From positions 263,854-327,853 of the forward strand of contig CAUYUJ010019093.1 of assembly GCA_963575745.1 (NCBI GenBank): DNA of 64,000 bases, written 5' to 3'. The DNA comes from Prorocentrum cordatum. Taxonomy: Eukaryota; Sar; Dinophyceae; Prorocentrales; Prorocentraceae. Below the pieces are notes generated by a model. That model did not search any database and was not told where the DNA came from. It was given only the letters and a program-made list of their open reading frames with translations. Below are positions 41,611 through 52,383 of the stretch, in pieces (position 1 is the first letter of the stretch; each line of letters opens with the position of its first letter). Both the position numbers and the translations under genes were made by a program.

Positions 41611-42930
41611 TGGCTTGGGCCTCCTCCCCGCTCCGTCCCTCCCCCTCGGAGTTGGTTGAAGCCATTGAGGACAGAAAACGTGTCAAGAGCGACAACAGAT
41701 CCAAAGGTCTCAGTGAGTGCTTCGCTCACGTCCCATCTCGCAAAGTGCATGGTGCCCCCTTCCGCCCCGTCGTTGTGGCTCCTCGCGCTATATCGGTTGA
41801 GGTTCCGTCTGTATCTGTGGAGGAGCCCACGCGTCCCTCGCAAGACCCCTCGGTGCCCAGGATCCCTTCTCCTCAGGGGAGATCCTATGTCGTTATCCTC
41901 GTTCCCTCCTACGACTTGTTTGTCTCCCTGTCCCCTTGGCTCTGTGAGCATTTCAGCGACATCGGGATCGAGGTGCGGGTCATTGCGGCTTGGACCAGCC
42001 AGCCGCAGAAGTTTACGCTGGATCTCGATTTAGTTCTAAGCATTCAGCATGCCATCGAAGAAGGATTCGTTGCTGGACTATGCGTTCTCGGTGATAGGAT
42101 GTCTTGGGAAATGGCCTACCGTCCTCCCGAACCCCATCTAGTTGTTGGCTCGTGGCGTGACTCCAGGTTCAAGTGGGGGGTCCCGTGGGCCTCTGAAACC
42201 GCCCGCGAGATTCTTGGGAGAGAGAACACTTGGGTCCGTGCCGCCGCTCGCCTTTTTTTGGCCGCTGTCGACAGGCAAGTGCCTGCTGTGTGGTCTATTC
42301 ATACCCCTTGCCGATCCGAGGCGCCGACCTCGAGAGCTGCTCTGTGTCTGCCCGTGCAGGTGCAAAAAATTCTGGCCCTTCCTGAAGTCGTTTGGGAAAG
42401 AGTGGCCGACTCGTTCGTGGGAGTGTGGAACGAGGCAGCTCCGCCTCGGCTTCACCTGTCCCTCCCCCCCCCCCCTCCCCCCCCTCCCGCCCTTAGCAGG
42501 AGAAGAAGGCAGGCTCCTCTCTGTTTTGCCCGCAGGACGGGGGAGGATGATGGATCCTGGATCCCTGAAGGCCAGGACCGCACGGCGGCGCTCCTCTCTG
42601 GTCTGATGTCGGACGTGTGTTCCAGCCTCGGACCCTTCCCGCGCCGCGTCCCTGGACGTTCCGTGGGAGCTCTCGACGCCTTCCCCTCCCCCGCCCGTCT
42701 CGCCGATGGGTCGTGGCCTCCCTCGCCCGCGTCCAGTGGGGCTTTCGCCGCGGTGGCTCCTGCCTCGCCCGTACCTGAGGGGCGTCCCGTGGTGCGCTGG
42801 CTGCCTTCGTAGGTGGTTCTCTGTCCGCTGCTGCTGCCTTCCTTCCCCTGCACGAATGCATGTGCATGCTCCCTTTCTCTTTTTCCTCTTGGTACGGGCA
42901 ACTTTGTACACCCCTTAGTCGAGTCGAGTC

Positions 42931-43000
42931 GAGGAGGAGGAGGAGGAGGAGGAGGAGGAGGAGGAGGAGGGCGGAGGAGGAGGAGGGAGGAGGAGGAGCC
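42931..43000 (+). repeat. (GAG)n microsatellite at LINE 3' side
   Basis: GTCGAGTCGAGTCGAGGAGG passes into ~60 bp of GAG, then GCGGAGGAGG. Confidence 0.9.
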
Positions 43001-43325
43001 TCTGCTCGGCCCTCCCCCCGAACACGCCGGGAACAGTTCCCGGGAGCCTGGGGAGGGCTCCTCCGAGGAGCCCCGCCGCCGACTCAGAAGGGAAGGCCTG
43101 CTCCCGGCTCGCCTCCCGCCCGCGCCGCGCGCGAGGCCGTCGGACGTCGCGCGGGGCAAGCGGCAGCTAGGTGCGCGCGGGTCGCCTGCGCTCGGGCCTC
43201 GGAGGGCAGCCTCCGGCCGCGCGGCCGTGCGCGCGCGCGGCGCGTGCTGCAGGCAGGCAGCACGCCCCGAGAGCCGACGCCGGGGGGAGAGCTTCGAGCA
43301 GCGTGAGCATCACCTATGGGGCCCT
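43001..43325. other. very GC-rich spacer
   Basis: CpG-rich, with no coding domain or repeat family recognised. Confidence 0.45.
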
Positions 43326-43405
43326 CCTCCTCCTCCTCCTCCTCCTCCTCCTCCTCCTCCTCCTCCTCCTCCTCCTCCTCCTCCTCCTCCTCCTCCTCCT
43401 CCTCC
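43326..43405 (+). repeat. (CCT)n microsatellite
   Basis: ~80 bp of pure CCT. Confidence 0.97.
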
Positions 43406-43435
43406 GCCCCCCCCCCTCTCCCTCCTGGGCCCGTC

Positions 43436-43600
43436 TGTGGCAACTCGCAGGGGCCGCCATACCGTCTGGTTGGCTCCTGCGACTCGACGCCAATCGACGC
43501 AGATCGGCGCTAAGTCTACGCTAGATCGACGCTGGGCGGCGCGAGGTCGGCGCTATTTTATCGATGACCAGACGCTAATCGACGCTAGTGCGCTCTACAA
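43436..43600 (+). repeat. ATCGACGCT repeat family, copy a
   Basis: GGCAACTCGCAGGGGCCGCC..CTCCTGCGACTCGACGCC is followed by spaced GATCGACGCT/GATCGGCGCT words of ~11 bp. Related copies are at 44195-44340 and 49220-49375. Confidence 0.65.
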
Positions 43601-44190
43601 GCATAATTGGGAGGGCATACAAGGCTTCGCAACCGAAACGCCCCATCTTCCTGCGACATTTTTCGATCGGGATTCATCTGCGAGGGTCGCGGGGCCCGAA
43701 ACCGTGCGAAAACGCATGGCCGGTGAAAGAATGCAACGCCCGTACCTACGACGTGCAAAGACCGCGGGCGGGCCTCGTCTACCTCGTCGTCGTAGTCGCC
43801 CCGGTGGTGGAGCGGCAAGGTGGGGCAGTGCCAAGGGGAGTCACCACCGGGGGGGTCCCCACTCCCTCGAGAAAACACCGATTGCTCTGGGACATGTGTT
43901 TTTTGACCTCCACGGCTTCACCACATCAGCCAAACGGGCGACTCCTTACAGCATCCGTGGGCAATGCTGTAAGCAAAAGGCACCGAGCAGGAGGTACAGA
44001 AAATTGGGCGACCTCGCCTCGGCGAGCGCCGCTTCGGGGAGGGGGCTTCGCGAGTTCCTTTCGGAGCGCAAGCCCCAAGAACGCGCTGGAGCCCTCCAAA
44101 ACTACCCCCAAAACGTCAGAAGTCCGTGTCGAGATCCGTTCCTGGAACATCGATCCTCGGGGGGAACTGGCGACCCTCCAGTGTCCTGTG
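43601..44190. other. unassigned
   Basis: Mixed-composition. 43780-43860 has GTGGTGGAG.../...TCACCACCGGG inverted words. No gene recognised. Confidence 0.4.
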
Positions 44191-44340
44191 GTAACCCATG
44201 GGAGCCGCCCACGTAGTCTTTCTGGCTCTTGCGATTTGACGCGAACTGACACGAAATCGACGCTCGTCGACGCTGAATCGGCGCTGCTCCGCGCAAAATC
44301 GGAGCTTCATCGACTACCACCCGCCAGCGCGCGCTGATGC
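44191..44340 (+). repeat. ATCGACGCT repeat family, copy b
   Basis: GTAACCCATGGGAGCCGCCC..CTCTTGCGATTTGACGCG, then AAATCGACGCTCGTCGACGC. Confidence 0.6.
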
Positions 44341-44635
44341 ACCCTTCAAAGAGGGAACTTCGAGAACATAGAAGGCCCCAATGAATTGCTGCCGAACTGC
44401 TGTCGGACCTGGGCCAGAGGAACATCCTTCAAACACAAGAGACCCTCCGTCGGACGGAAAAAACAGATCATCCGAGGGTACCCTCCACAGGATGCACAAG
44501 ACCATCCAACAAACACGAAGAACAGTAATACATTTGCGCACTGGAATGTATTGCACGCGCCAAATCTGCTGCAACACCACAAACATCTTGCAACAGATCT
44601 ATTGCACCACCTCCTTTCAGCTGGACCCCCTTCTG
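44341..44635. other. unassigned
   Basis: AT-richer than its surroundings; nothing recognised. Confidence 0.4.
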
Positions 44636-44810
44636 TTGGCGGTGGACAAACCTCCCTTTAGTAAACCTCCCCTTAGTGAGAACGGCCTGGGACCGAAACC
44701 GACGGACCCGGACCCGCAAAAATGCCGGCCGCGACGCCCTCTCGCGAGCCGAAAACGGCCAATCCACCAATCGACGTGTCCGGGTAATTAGGAGGCCTGT
44801 CCACCCCCGC
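44636..44810 (+). mobile_element. F5 MITE, copy c
   Basis: The ends TTGGCGGTGGACAAACCTCC and GGAGGCCTGTCCACCCCCGC are inverted repeats with two changes from the TCGGG consensus. The interior matches copy a (CCCCTTAGTGAGAACGGCCT, AATCGACGTGTC). The flanks differ, so this is an older copy. Confidence 0.75.
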
Positions 44811-44899
44811 CAGAGCGGCGGCGCCCAGCCTCCGGGCCAAGGCTCTGCGGCCGCCCGCTCGCCAGCAGCGCGGCCACCCAGCCGTGCTTCCCGCGCCTG

Positions 44900-45215
44900 G
44901 GGGGGCCGGCCCTCCGGGCGCCTTCGCCGCCCGCCGCATCGTCGGCGCCGCTTCCGCCGCTGGCGCCGACCGAGGACCAACGGCGCTGCAGCCTGCCTGC
45001 GGTCCTCGAGAGGCCCTCCCCGGGCCCCCCGGGGGCCCTGCAGAGCTCTGCAGGGCCCCGAGGCCCGCGTGGAGGCGGCTCTCCGGGCGCCCCCGCCGCC
45101 CGCCAAACCACGGCGTCGTCGTCGCCGCCGGCGTCGACCAAGAGCTGATTGCGCTGCTCCTGCCCGCGGTCCTCTGGGGCCCTCCTCGGGCCCTGGCGGG
45201 CCCTGCAGAGTGGAC
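44900..45215 (+). repeat. tandem ~170-bp duplication, GC-rich
   Basis: CCGGGCGCCTTCGCCGCCCG..TGCGGTCCTCGAG..GGCCCTGCAGAG is repeated as CCGGGCGCCCCCGCCGCCCG..CGCGGTCCTCTGG..GGCCCTGCAGAG. Confidence 0.6.
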
Positions 45216-46115
45216 ACGGGGCGAGAAAGGGCCCCCTGGGAGAGAAGCGGTCGGCGCTGGCACTCCCTGGGCCGCGGGCGGAACAAAAAAGTCAGATCCC
45301 TTCTTCGGCGCACCCGGAAGGCCCGATCGACGGTCTCGGGGCGTGCTGGCTCGCCCTGGGCTGCTCGGACCCCCTCGCGCCGGGACGCAGTGATGGCCCC
45401 GATGCTCGGCCTCCTGGAGGCCCCGCGGGGCCCCGAGGCCGCCAGAGAACGGCACGGGACGAGGAGGCCCGTCCCGGGCTGGCTGGTGGCCGCCGTGGGC
45501 GATCCTCGGGCTGCAGGGGCAGCAGCCCGAGGGCAGCCGGGAAGCGGAGCGGCCGCGGCATGGCCTCACTCGGCCCCCACAGCCGCGCCCCGTGGTGGAC
45601 AGCTCTGGTGGAAGGGGGGGCCCCGCCAACCCCCGGCGTGCCTCCCAGAGCAGCAGGAGGAGTGGAGGCTACTACCCGCCTTGCACCTGGAGTGTCCCGA
45701 GCGGGGAGGATGTGGATGCAGAACAGGAATTCCAAACAGGATGCGCCCTGGGGTCAACCAGCCTGTCCGTGCAGGGCATGCCGCAGTCTGCCCGCGTGGC
45801 AGGCGGAGACCGTAGGGATCCGCTCCAAGCCCCAACCCGACCCGACCTCACGCTAGCCCCAACGGAGGAGGCCGCGAGGGTGGCCGTCTCCGTACACGAG
45901 CGGCGAACAGATCTCACCGCCCACCAAGCCACACCAACCCAACCCGAAGGCCCCCATTTTTGCCCTCCGTTCCCCAGGGACATTGAGGCTACCCGATCCG
46001 ACCCAACCCGACCCGCCCAGCCGCTACCACTTCGATCCTCCCCGACCCCCAGGGGATCAGGGCGCACTGAACAGCCGGAGACGACGGCGAAGGCCTAGGC
46101 AGCTGGGTCTGGATG
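45216..46115. other. unassigned, very GC-rich
   Basis: No recognised coding region. 45930-46020 contains CCAACCCAACCCGAAGGCCC, reminiscent of the F10 end. Confidence 0.4.
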
Positions 46116-46420
46116 GAATGGGTGCTCCGAGGACCCAGGGGGTCTTCTCCGCACAAGCTCCCACCAGACAGGAGGGCCTGGCGGCACTCGGATGCCTCGG
46201 ACAAAACTCTGGACGGAAAGGTGCTAGGTTGGGGTACTCGTCGCACGGGCTCCCTCCAGACAGGACGGCCTGGCGGCGCTCTAAGAAGGAAAGAGGGCAG
46301 AAGGCTGCGCTAGAATGCCCGAAGCCATCTTCACACGGTGTCCCCCAGTCCTCTGCTCACAGGAGGGCAGGGGTTGCGCTAGGAGGCCCTGGAGAACTTC
46401 TTCGCACGGATCCCCTCGAT
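46116..46420 (+). repeat. tandem ~95-bp repeat, three units
   Basis: CGCACAAGCTCCCACCAGAC..AGGAGGGCCTGGCGGCACTC, CGCACGGGCTCCCTCCAGAC..AGGACGGCCTGGCGGCGCTC, and a more distant third unit near 46335. Confidence 0.65.
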
Positions 46421-46779
46421 CTCTCCCTCCCTCCCACTCAAGCCACCCCCACCAAGCGACCGCCGCCCATCACACACCGCTTTCGCCACCACCACACATC
46501 CCTCCACCCAAGCGACACGACTGCCCCGCACCCCAGCCCCCGGAGCAGGGCAGCACAGACTCCCGCAGCTCAAGGAGCACCCCCAAACCCCTCCCAGGGG
46601 GTACGAGCGCACCAGGTTTCCCAGCTGCGCCCCGCCGTAGCGACGAGGATGCCCCGCGGAAGCCACGAGTCCTCAGCAAAGCCCTCACCGGCCGGCCCGC
46701 CAGCAAAGCGCGGAGCGCAAGGGGACGGCGACAGGACACCACAGATTGGTGTCTTCACGCAGCCCCACCGGGCAGTTGA

Positions 46780-46915
46780 TAGGATTTTCACACATAGATG
46801 AGTGTTAATCCATGATTAATGTATGACTAAACTTATGCATGAAAGCATCGTTGCTTTTAATACTGAATCCCTGCATCTTTAATACATGATCCGCACGCGG
46901 AACATGGCACTGGAC
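46780..46915 (+). repeat. AT-rich repeat shared with 15670-15800
   Basis: AGCATCGTTGCTTTTAATAC..TGAATCCCTGCAT..TTAATACATGATCCGCACGC closely matches 15730-15790. Confidence 0.75.
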
Positions 46916-47834
46916 CTGGAGGGGGTGGCAAGGAGGGCAGATGAGGGACAGGGGAGAACTGGACCGCGCTCATCCGAGAGGAGGCCGAGAGCTCCATAGG
47001 GGCACCGCAGGAGAGGAGGACCGCGAGCTCGGGCCCCCTCGAACAGAACGGGGCGGAAGAGGCACGGCAGCTCAAGAAACGCCCCCCGGACCCCTCCAGG
47101 GGTCCACGCTGAGCAGCTTTCCTCAGCGCCTCCAGATGTGGCGAGGAGGAACCGCCACCGACGAGGCCCGGGGGCGCAGAGGGAACGAGCGGAAAGGATG
47201 GCGGGCCAGGCAGCCCCTGGGGGCATCCTTGCACAGCCGCGATCCCTCCGGGGGAGAGGGGAGGGCAGGGTCGCGCTGAGATTCCCAAAGATCTCCGCAC
47301 GGCCACCGGGAGTCCCCAACTCCAAGAGGACTCCGGGTGGCCGTGCGGAAAAAGCCGAGGAATTGGGGGAAGGAAGCGCGAGGCGGAAGAGCCTCCGGCA
47401 GCGCAAGGAGCGCCCACATACCCTTCTGGGGTCCAAGCGCACCAGTTTCCCCCAGCTGCGTCCAGCCGTGGCGAAGAGGATGCCTCCAGGAGGCCAACAG
47501 CAGGCGACCAAAACAGCCCCCCCTCCGACCAGCCCCTCGGGAAAGTGCGGCAAGCAGGATGGACAGCGATGGGACCCCCCAGAGGTGCGTCTTCGCGCGG
47601 TCCAGCCTGGAGGGAGGGGGGGAGGGAAGGAGGGCGGAGGAGGTGCAGAGGAGGACTGGGGAGGTAAGGAGGGGCCAAGAGAGGGGGGGCGGAGAGAGGG
47701 GGCCGAGAGCTCCGAGAGCGCCGAGGGAACGACGGCGAAGGAGGGCGCGCTAGGCAGCCCCAGCGGGAGGAAGCCCCCCCTCCACGGCTCCCCCAGTGCC
47801 CTGCAACAGGAAGGCGGGGGAAGCGCCAGAAAGC

Positions 47835-47915
47835 CTCCTCCTCCTCCCCTTCCTCCTCCCCCTCCCCCCCTCCCCCTTCGCCTCCTCCTCCTCCTCCTCC
47901 TCCTCCTCCTCCTTG
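47835..47915 (+). repeat. (CCT)n microsatellite
   Basis: CCTCCTCC with C-run interruptions. Confidence 0.9.
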
Positions 47916-48289
47916 TCCTCTCGCACGGAGCCCCTCGAACATAGCAGGGCAGGGGAACACCAGCAGCCCAAGAGCCGCGCCCGGACCCCTCCCGGGGTCC
48001 AGGCGCACCAGTTTCCCCAGCTGCGTCCAGCCGTGGCGCTGAGGCTGCCTCCCGGACACCAGCAGCAAGGGGCCCAAATGGCCCTCCACCGACCAGCCCC
48101 TCGGCCGAGGACGGCGATGATCAGGAGGGATAGCGTCAGGACGCCCCAGGGGCGCTTCTTCGCGCAGCACTGCCCAGAGGGCGGAGGAGGGACCGGAGAG
48201 GGCGACGGGAGGAGGGGGGAGGGGGAGGGAGTGCGCTGCTAAGATGCCCTGGGGGTCATCTCGCACAGCTCCTCTCTGGCCTCTTCCGC

Positions 48290-48421
48290 CCGGGAGGAGA
48301 AGGAAGAGGAGGAGGAGGAGGAGGAGGAGGAGGAGGAGGCGGAGGAGGAGGAGGAGGAGAAGGAGGAGGAGAGGGAATGAGAGATAGAGAGAGAGAGAGA
48401 GAGCGAGAGAGAAACAAAAAA

Positions 48422-48464
<43 letters not shown>

Positions 48465-48505
48465 GAGAGCGAGAGAGAGAGAGAGAGAGAGCCAGAGGAA
48501 CAACA
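48290..48505 (+). repeat. (GGA)n then (GA)n microsatellite
   Basis: GGA runs to ~48375, then GAGAGAGAGA with CGAGCGAGCG interruptions. Confidence 0.93.
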
Positions 48506-48758
48506 AGCACAGAGAGACTGAGGCGAGACGAGAAGGTGAGAAAGAGAGGAGGTGAGGAGGGCGGGGAGGAGGCGAGAGGCGAGCACGTCGCGCCCCAGGC
48601 TGCAGGAGGGGGGGAGAGGGCGAGGATGGGGCGGCGCGCAGACCTCCAGGCGCTCCAGGAGGGGGGAGGGCGGTCCCACTGCCAGCGGGCTTCGGGAGAC
48701 GGTTTTCCTTGACACGGCGGCGAGAGCTGGGCATCCGCGGCACCGGCCACAGCTAGGG

Positions 48759-48942
48759 GAACGAAGAAAGACATAAACATAAAAACTGAGGTCCGCGCGG
48801 ACTTCTCGGATCAGCGCTGGACCCCCCTGCCTGGCGCGCGGAGCGCGCCAGGGGCGGCGCCGGAGGCGCCGCCAGGGGGTCCAGCGCCGATCCGAGAAAT
48901 CCGCGCGGACCTGCGAGATTTTATGCTCATGTCATTGTTCGT
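48759..48942 (+). mobile_element. H1 nested-hairpin foldback, copy d
   Basis: Left arm GAACGAAGAAAGACATAAAC..GAGGTCCGCGCGGACTTCTC; hairpins CCTGGCGCGC-GGA and GGCGGCGCC-GGA, both perfect; right arm CCGAGAAATCCGCGCGGACC..ATGTCATTGTTCGT. Best-preserved copy in + orientation; same arm type as copy b. Confidence 0.88.
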
Positions 48943-49219
48943 GGCCGTGCGCAGTCACAGCAACTTACTGGGACGGCGGGTGCAGCTGAAGCGCTCGGAG
49001 CTGGTCTGTCCGCAAGAGCGGGGGCCTCGTGCCGAGCGCAAGGCAACTGCACTGCCCGAGCCGAACAAAAAATGCACGGGGACGTAGCGCTGCTGATGGC
49101 GGCTTCGAATCCCCCCGAGGACTGCCAAGTGCGCAAATGTCGCCACCTCTGGAAGGGATCAAGACCTCTGGGAGGTCGTGCCTTTGGACTCCAGCGAGCT
49201 TCATTACATGGGCAGTGTT
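48943..49219. other. unassigned
   Basis: No recognised gene or repeat. Confidence 0.4.
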
Positions 49220-49375
49220 CGGTGGCAACTCGTGTGAGCCTCCCATACGATCTTGTCAGCTCTTGCGAATGGACGTTCATCGACGCTAGTCGACGTTCAT
49301 CGACGCTACCTAGTTGACGCTACGACGGCACTTCTCATCGACTCCCAGACGCTGGCCGACGCGAATCGGCGCTAA
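49220..49375 (+). repeat. ATCGACGCT repeat family, copy c
   Basis: GTGGCAACTCGTGTGAGCCTCC..CTCTTGCGAATGGACG, then TTCATCGACGCTAGTCGACG. Confidence 0.6.
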
Positions 49376-49416
49376 AGACGGAATGCAGATTGTATACCAG
49401 GCTCCCATGATTTGGA

Positions 49417-49610
49417 GGCCTGGAAATAGGCACCAACACCAAGACAGGGGGCTGCCTCCACAGGGGAGAGATGATCCTAGATTTCGGTGTTGGTGGTAAT
49501 ATTTCGGTCACCTTGGAAGCCAGAGTATTACCACCATCACCGAGATCGAGATCTTCCTTCCTCGGTGGAGGCACACCGCCGATATCGGTGTTGGTGTCAA
49601 CCTCTAGGCC
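49417..49610. mobile_element. F15 foldback (single copy here)
   Basis: GGCCTGGAAATAGGCACCAA..CTGCCTCCAC at the left mirrors GTGGAGGCAC..GGTGTTGGTGTCAACCTCTAGG..CC at the right. An inner pair TTGGTGGTAATATT/GAGTATTACCACCA adds a second stem. Confidence 0.7.
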
Positions 49611-49985
49611 TGCGAATGATGTGCTACCGAAGCAGGGGGGGGCGAGCGATCGAGCGAGCGCGCGCTGTGCCGGTGCTGGCGGGACCGGCCTTCAGAGGGC
49701 AGCGCGGGGGCGCCCAAAAACCCTCTGGAGACGTGCTGGGGGCAAGGGGCCGGAGGGATGGAAGCCCGGATCGGAGAGAGGGGGTCTGGTACGAGGCCGA
49801 TGTGGCATCACAGCAGCACTTCGGCCCCTGACTTTCGTCCTGGGCTCGGTTTAGTGAAGTGATGAAGTTCGGGGTCCTTACGTGGGAAAAAAACATCACC
49901 TCACTAATCTGGGGCCCCTGGGGCCTCAGTGGGCCCTGGGGCCCAAAATTAGTGAAGTGATGGTTTTCGGGCCTCGGATGGAATG
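49611..49985. other. unassigned, with local inverted repeat
   Basis: 49850-49970 has AGTGAAGTGATG...CATCACCTCACT and a GGCCCCTGGGGCC..GGGCCC palindrome. Nothing else recognised. Confidence 0.45.
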
Positions 49986-49989
49986 GGAA

Positions 49990-50190
49990 AGATGTGCTCT
50001 GGAGTCGGAGAGATGAGGACCGGAGTCGGAATGATGGCATCTGGAGTCGAAGGGGTGGGCGCCGGAGTCGGAGAGATTTGGGAGCCGGAGTCGGAGAGAC
50101 TTATGAGCCGGAGCCGGAGAGAGAGATTTGGAAGCCGCAGGCGGAGAGGTGGGAGCCGGAAATCGGAGAGGTGGGAACTGGAGTCGGGGG
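49990..50190 (+). repeat. GGAGTCGGAGAGAT minisatellite
   Basis: Irregular tandem units of CCGGAGTCGGAGAGAT(G)-type, ~20-30 bp. Confidence 0.7.
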
Positions 50191-50199
50191 GGGGGCGCG

Positions 50200-50405
50200 G
50201 AGTGAATCCAAAACCGGGTCAGCAAGAAACCAAAAAACTGCAATGCAGGCCAAAAAAACTGCAACGCAAGTCTTCGCAAACCCGGGTCAGCCAATATGCG
50301 CGGCCGCCTCGCGGCTCGCTAACCTGGGTCAGCCAAAGGGGGTCTTCGCAGGATCCTGCAAGATCTGGTGCCCTGGCTGACCCCCGTTTGCACTGACCCC
50401 TGTCT
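50200..50405 (+). mobile_element. F4 element, copy b
   Basis: AAACCGGGTCAGCAAGAAAC, AAACTGCAATGCAGG, GTCTTCGCAAACCCGGGTCA, GGGGGTCTTCGCAGGATCCT, ending GTTTGCACTGACCCCTGTCT. The left end is degraded. Confidence 0.65.
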
Positions 50406-50429
50406 CTTGAGCCCCGAAAAACCAGATCG

Positions 50430-50606
50430 GCGAGTGTCCGGGAACGTCATCGCCGTCGATGCGGCCGACGTCGTCGTCCACGCCGCCGCCATCCCGAGAG
50501 CCGCGCCGTCGCTCCCCGCTGTCGTCGCGTCGTCCTCGCTCTCCGCCGTCACCGTCGTGGCCACCGTCGTCGCCGACGCCAACGCCGTCATCAAGGTCGT
50601 CGTCGA

Positions 50607-50651
<45 letters not shown>

Positions 50652-50657
50652 CGCGAC

Positions 50658-50704
<47 letters not shown>

Positions 50705-50725
50705 CGCTGTGCCGTCCGTCGCCGT
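50430..50725 (+). repeat. GTC/GCC trinucleotide tract
   Basis: Long imperfect GTC and GCC repeat. Poly-Val, poly-Ser and poly-Asp frames here are artefacts. Confidence 0.93.
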
Positions 50726-51365
50726 GAATGACTGCAGCTCCCCGACCCCATCCTCCTCATTCCTCCATCTCATTATAGTGGATCGTACTCCAAATCGTCC
50801 CTCCTCCCGCGACGTCTGATCCTACTCCCTTCGCTCCCTCTCCCTCCACCTCGCCGCCCCTCCACACCCTCCTATACGCTTCCCGCATGACCTTCCCCCC
50901 CTCTTGCACTTCCCCTTTTCCACCCGACCGCTCTTTCGCAGTATGCTTGTCAGGAATGGCTGATAGCATATATAGTTTGTACTTGTTGTTATCATGCTCG
51001 CTCAATCTCTCTGTCTCTCTGTCTCTCTCTCTCTCTCGCCATCGCTCCAATTCTGAGTTCATACTGCGCTCCAGCTGTCCTGATATCTGCTGCACACCCA
51101 CCCAATTCCCATTATCCGCTCCCTTCTCATCCTGCTCCGTGCTTTTCCAGTCTGAATATCCTTCCACCCTCTTCCATGTCCCATCCTCCCTCCTCCGCCA
51201 TCCATTCCTGATCCCTTCTCCTCGTCTCGCGCCCCTTTCCTTCCTCCAGTATAAGTCCTCCTTCCCTCCATCCTTCGTCATCCCAATTTCCTCATTCCTA
51301 CATCTTACATCTCACCTCATCCACACTCCTCCAAAGCTCGCCCCGCATCATCCTCGCCCCCACCC
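50726..51365 (+). other. pyrimidine-rich region, unassigned
   Basis: C/T-rich with a short (CT)n at ~51005-51035. The minus strand stays open for ~175 codons mainly because it is purine-rich. Confidence 0.45.
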
Positions 51366-51585
51366 CACAACTTCCTCTTCCTCCTCCTCCCCTTTTCTGT
51401 TTCGACTTCCTCCCCCTCCTCCTCCCCCTCCTCCTCCCCCTCCTCCTCTCCCACCTCCTCCTCCTCCTCCTCCTCCTCCAACTCCTCCTCTTCTTCAGCT
51501 TCTTCCTCCTCCTCCTCTTCTTCTTCTTCTTCGTCCTCCTCCTCCTCCTCCTCCTCCTCCTCCTCCTCTCTCCTCTCTCCACCTT
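51366..51585 (+). repeat. (CCT)n/(CTT)n microsatellite
   Basis: ~215 bp of imperfect CCT with CTTCTTCTT stretches. Confidence 0.93.
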
Positions 51586-52262
51586 CAACTCTCACGCCGC
51601 TCTTCGGTCTGGTGCCCATGCCTCCGTGCGTGAAGGCCGCGCCAGCTCTCTATGGCGTGGGGCGGCGAGGGCACCAACCCCCAGGCCCCTCTCCCCCGTG
51701 CCCTGACTTGACAGCTTCAAAGCCCCAAGGACAAGACCCGCATGCGTGTGAAATCAGGGAAACATTGAGGGGAAGGCAGCGGGAAGACGAAGATAAGCAG
51801 GGGTGCTTGCGCAGGGTGGCGTGGCAACTCTGACGCGATGACCCGCGCGTGACGCCGACGCAATACACCGCGTGGAAGACGGGGGCCTAACGCGGGGAGT
51901 TACGCGAATAGCCTGCTTGCGAATGTCAGCGCAAACGGGTCCCCCTGTTTCCCAGCGTCGTCCAGAGCGGCTACGGTCAGAACTTGTAGAAAGGATGCTC
52001 AATTAAGGATGCAAAACCCAAAGACGTCACAATGTGCGCGTCTGAGGCTGAGGGCGTGTCGACGATGCACGGATACAAGCGTACCATTGCAAAGGTACTG
52101 GATCAATATTCTGGAATTGAACTGCATCGGAAGAGAGGGAGAAGCAGATCGCCATGACATCCGTAAAGCATCGCCACCAGAGTCCCCGTGCCGAGCATCA
52201 CAACGACGAGCAGGCGATAGGTAGGACAAAGCTCTGACACCGAATTGACTACCTACCTGACC
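51586..52262. other. unassigned
   Basis: Mixed-composition and low in repeats. Short open frames on both strands; no domain recognised. Confidence 0.4.
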
Positions 52263-52383
52263 ACCTCAACCTAACCTGAAGATCCAAATTTCGGGTGGTG
52301 GGGGGGCACGGGTTCCACATGTGTTTTTCAATGTTCCCCGACCCCCCACACTGGAAATCGAGGGTATTGTTCAAGAGGGGAAC
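52263..52383 (+). mobile_element. F10 element, copy b (right end lost)
   Basis: CTACCTACCTGACCACCTCA..ATTTCGGGTGGTGGGGGGGC..GGTTCCACATGTGTTTTTCA..ATGTTCCCCG..GGAAATCGAGGG matches 58617-58782, then stops where the H1 copy begins. Confidence 0.65.

Larger units (their letters stand above)
34786..42812 (+). pseudogene. LINE ORF2 polyprotein, frameshifted
   Basis: About 2,670 codons in total. Pieces: ~34870-36764 (unknown region), 36787-37100 and 37108-38504 (RNase H then endonuclease), 38514-39705 (linker and reverse transcriptase fingers), 39713-40073 and 40084-42812 (reverse transcriptase palm, thumb and zinc fingers). Frame changes fall at C11 (36764-36774), G7 (37101-37107), A9 (38505-38513), T7 (39706-39712) and C4AC5 (40074-40083). 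A TAG at 39673 also interrupts it. Protein quality is high on both sides of every break, so the copy is young or the breaks are base-calling errors. ORF2 would copy the element's RNA into DNA at a nicked target. Confidence 0.85.
31603..42930 (+). mobile_element. LINE retrotransposon, near full length, inactivated
   Basis: An ~11.3-kb non-LTR retrotransposon: short 5' leader, ORF1 (31901-34096), a ~690-bp linker, ORF2 (~34786-42812) and a ~115-bp 3' leader. No LTRs or poly(A) tail are visible; GAG microsatellite abuts both sides. ORF2 order is unknown domain, RNase H, endonuclease, reverse transcriptase, zinc fingers. Damage consists of in-frame stops at 33230 and 39673 plus frame changes near 34.7-34.87 kb, 36764, 37101, 38505, 39706 and 40074. 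Either an old copy or one with assembly indels in homopolymers. Confidence 0.9.
46560..48240 (+). repeat. macro-repeat of ~230-bp cassettes
   Basis: A cassette with CAAGGAGC.CCC..ACCCCTC..GGGGTCCAGGCGCACCAGTT..CCCCAGCTGCGTCCAGCCGT..GCG..GAGGATGCC occurs near 46565, 47060 (degenerate), 47395 and 47965. GA-rich or CCT-rich spacers lie between. Open frames across it are composition artefacts. Confidence 0.65.

Noticed and set aside
42813-42930. Poly(A) tail for the LINE
   Set aside because: No A-run follows ORF2. The sequence passes into GTCGAG and then (GAG)n.
50757-51281. Minus-strand 175-codon charged open frame
   Set aside because: The plus strand is pyrimidine-rich, so the minus strand is purine-rich and stop-poor, giving Glu/Arg/Gly-rich peptide without domain features.
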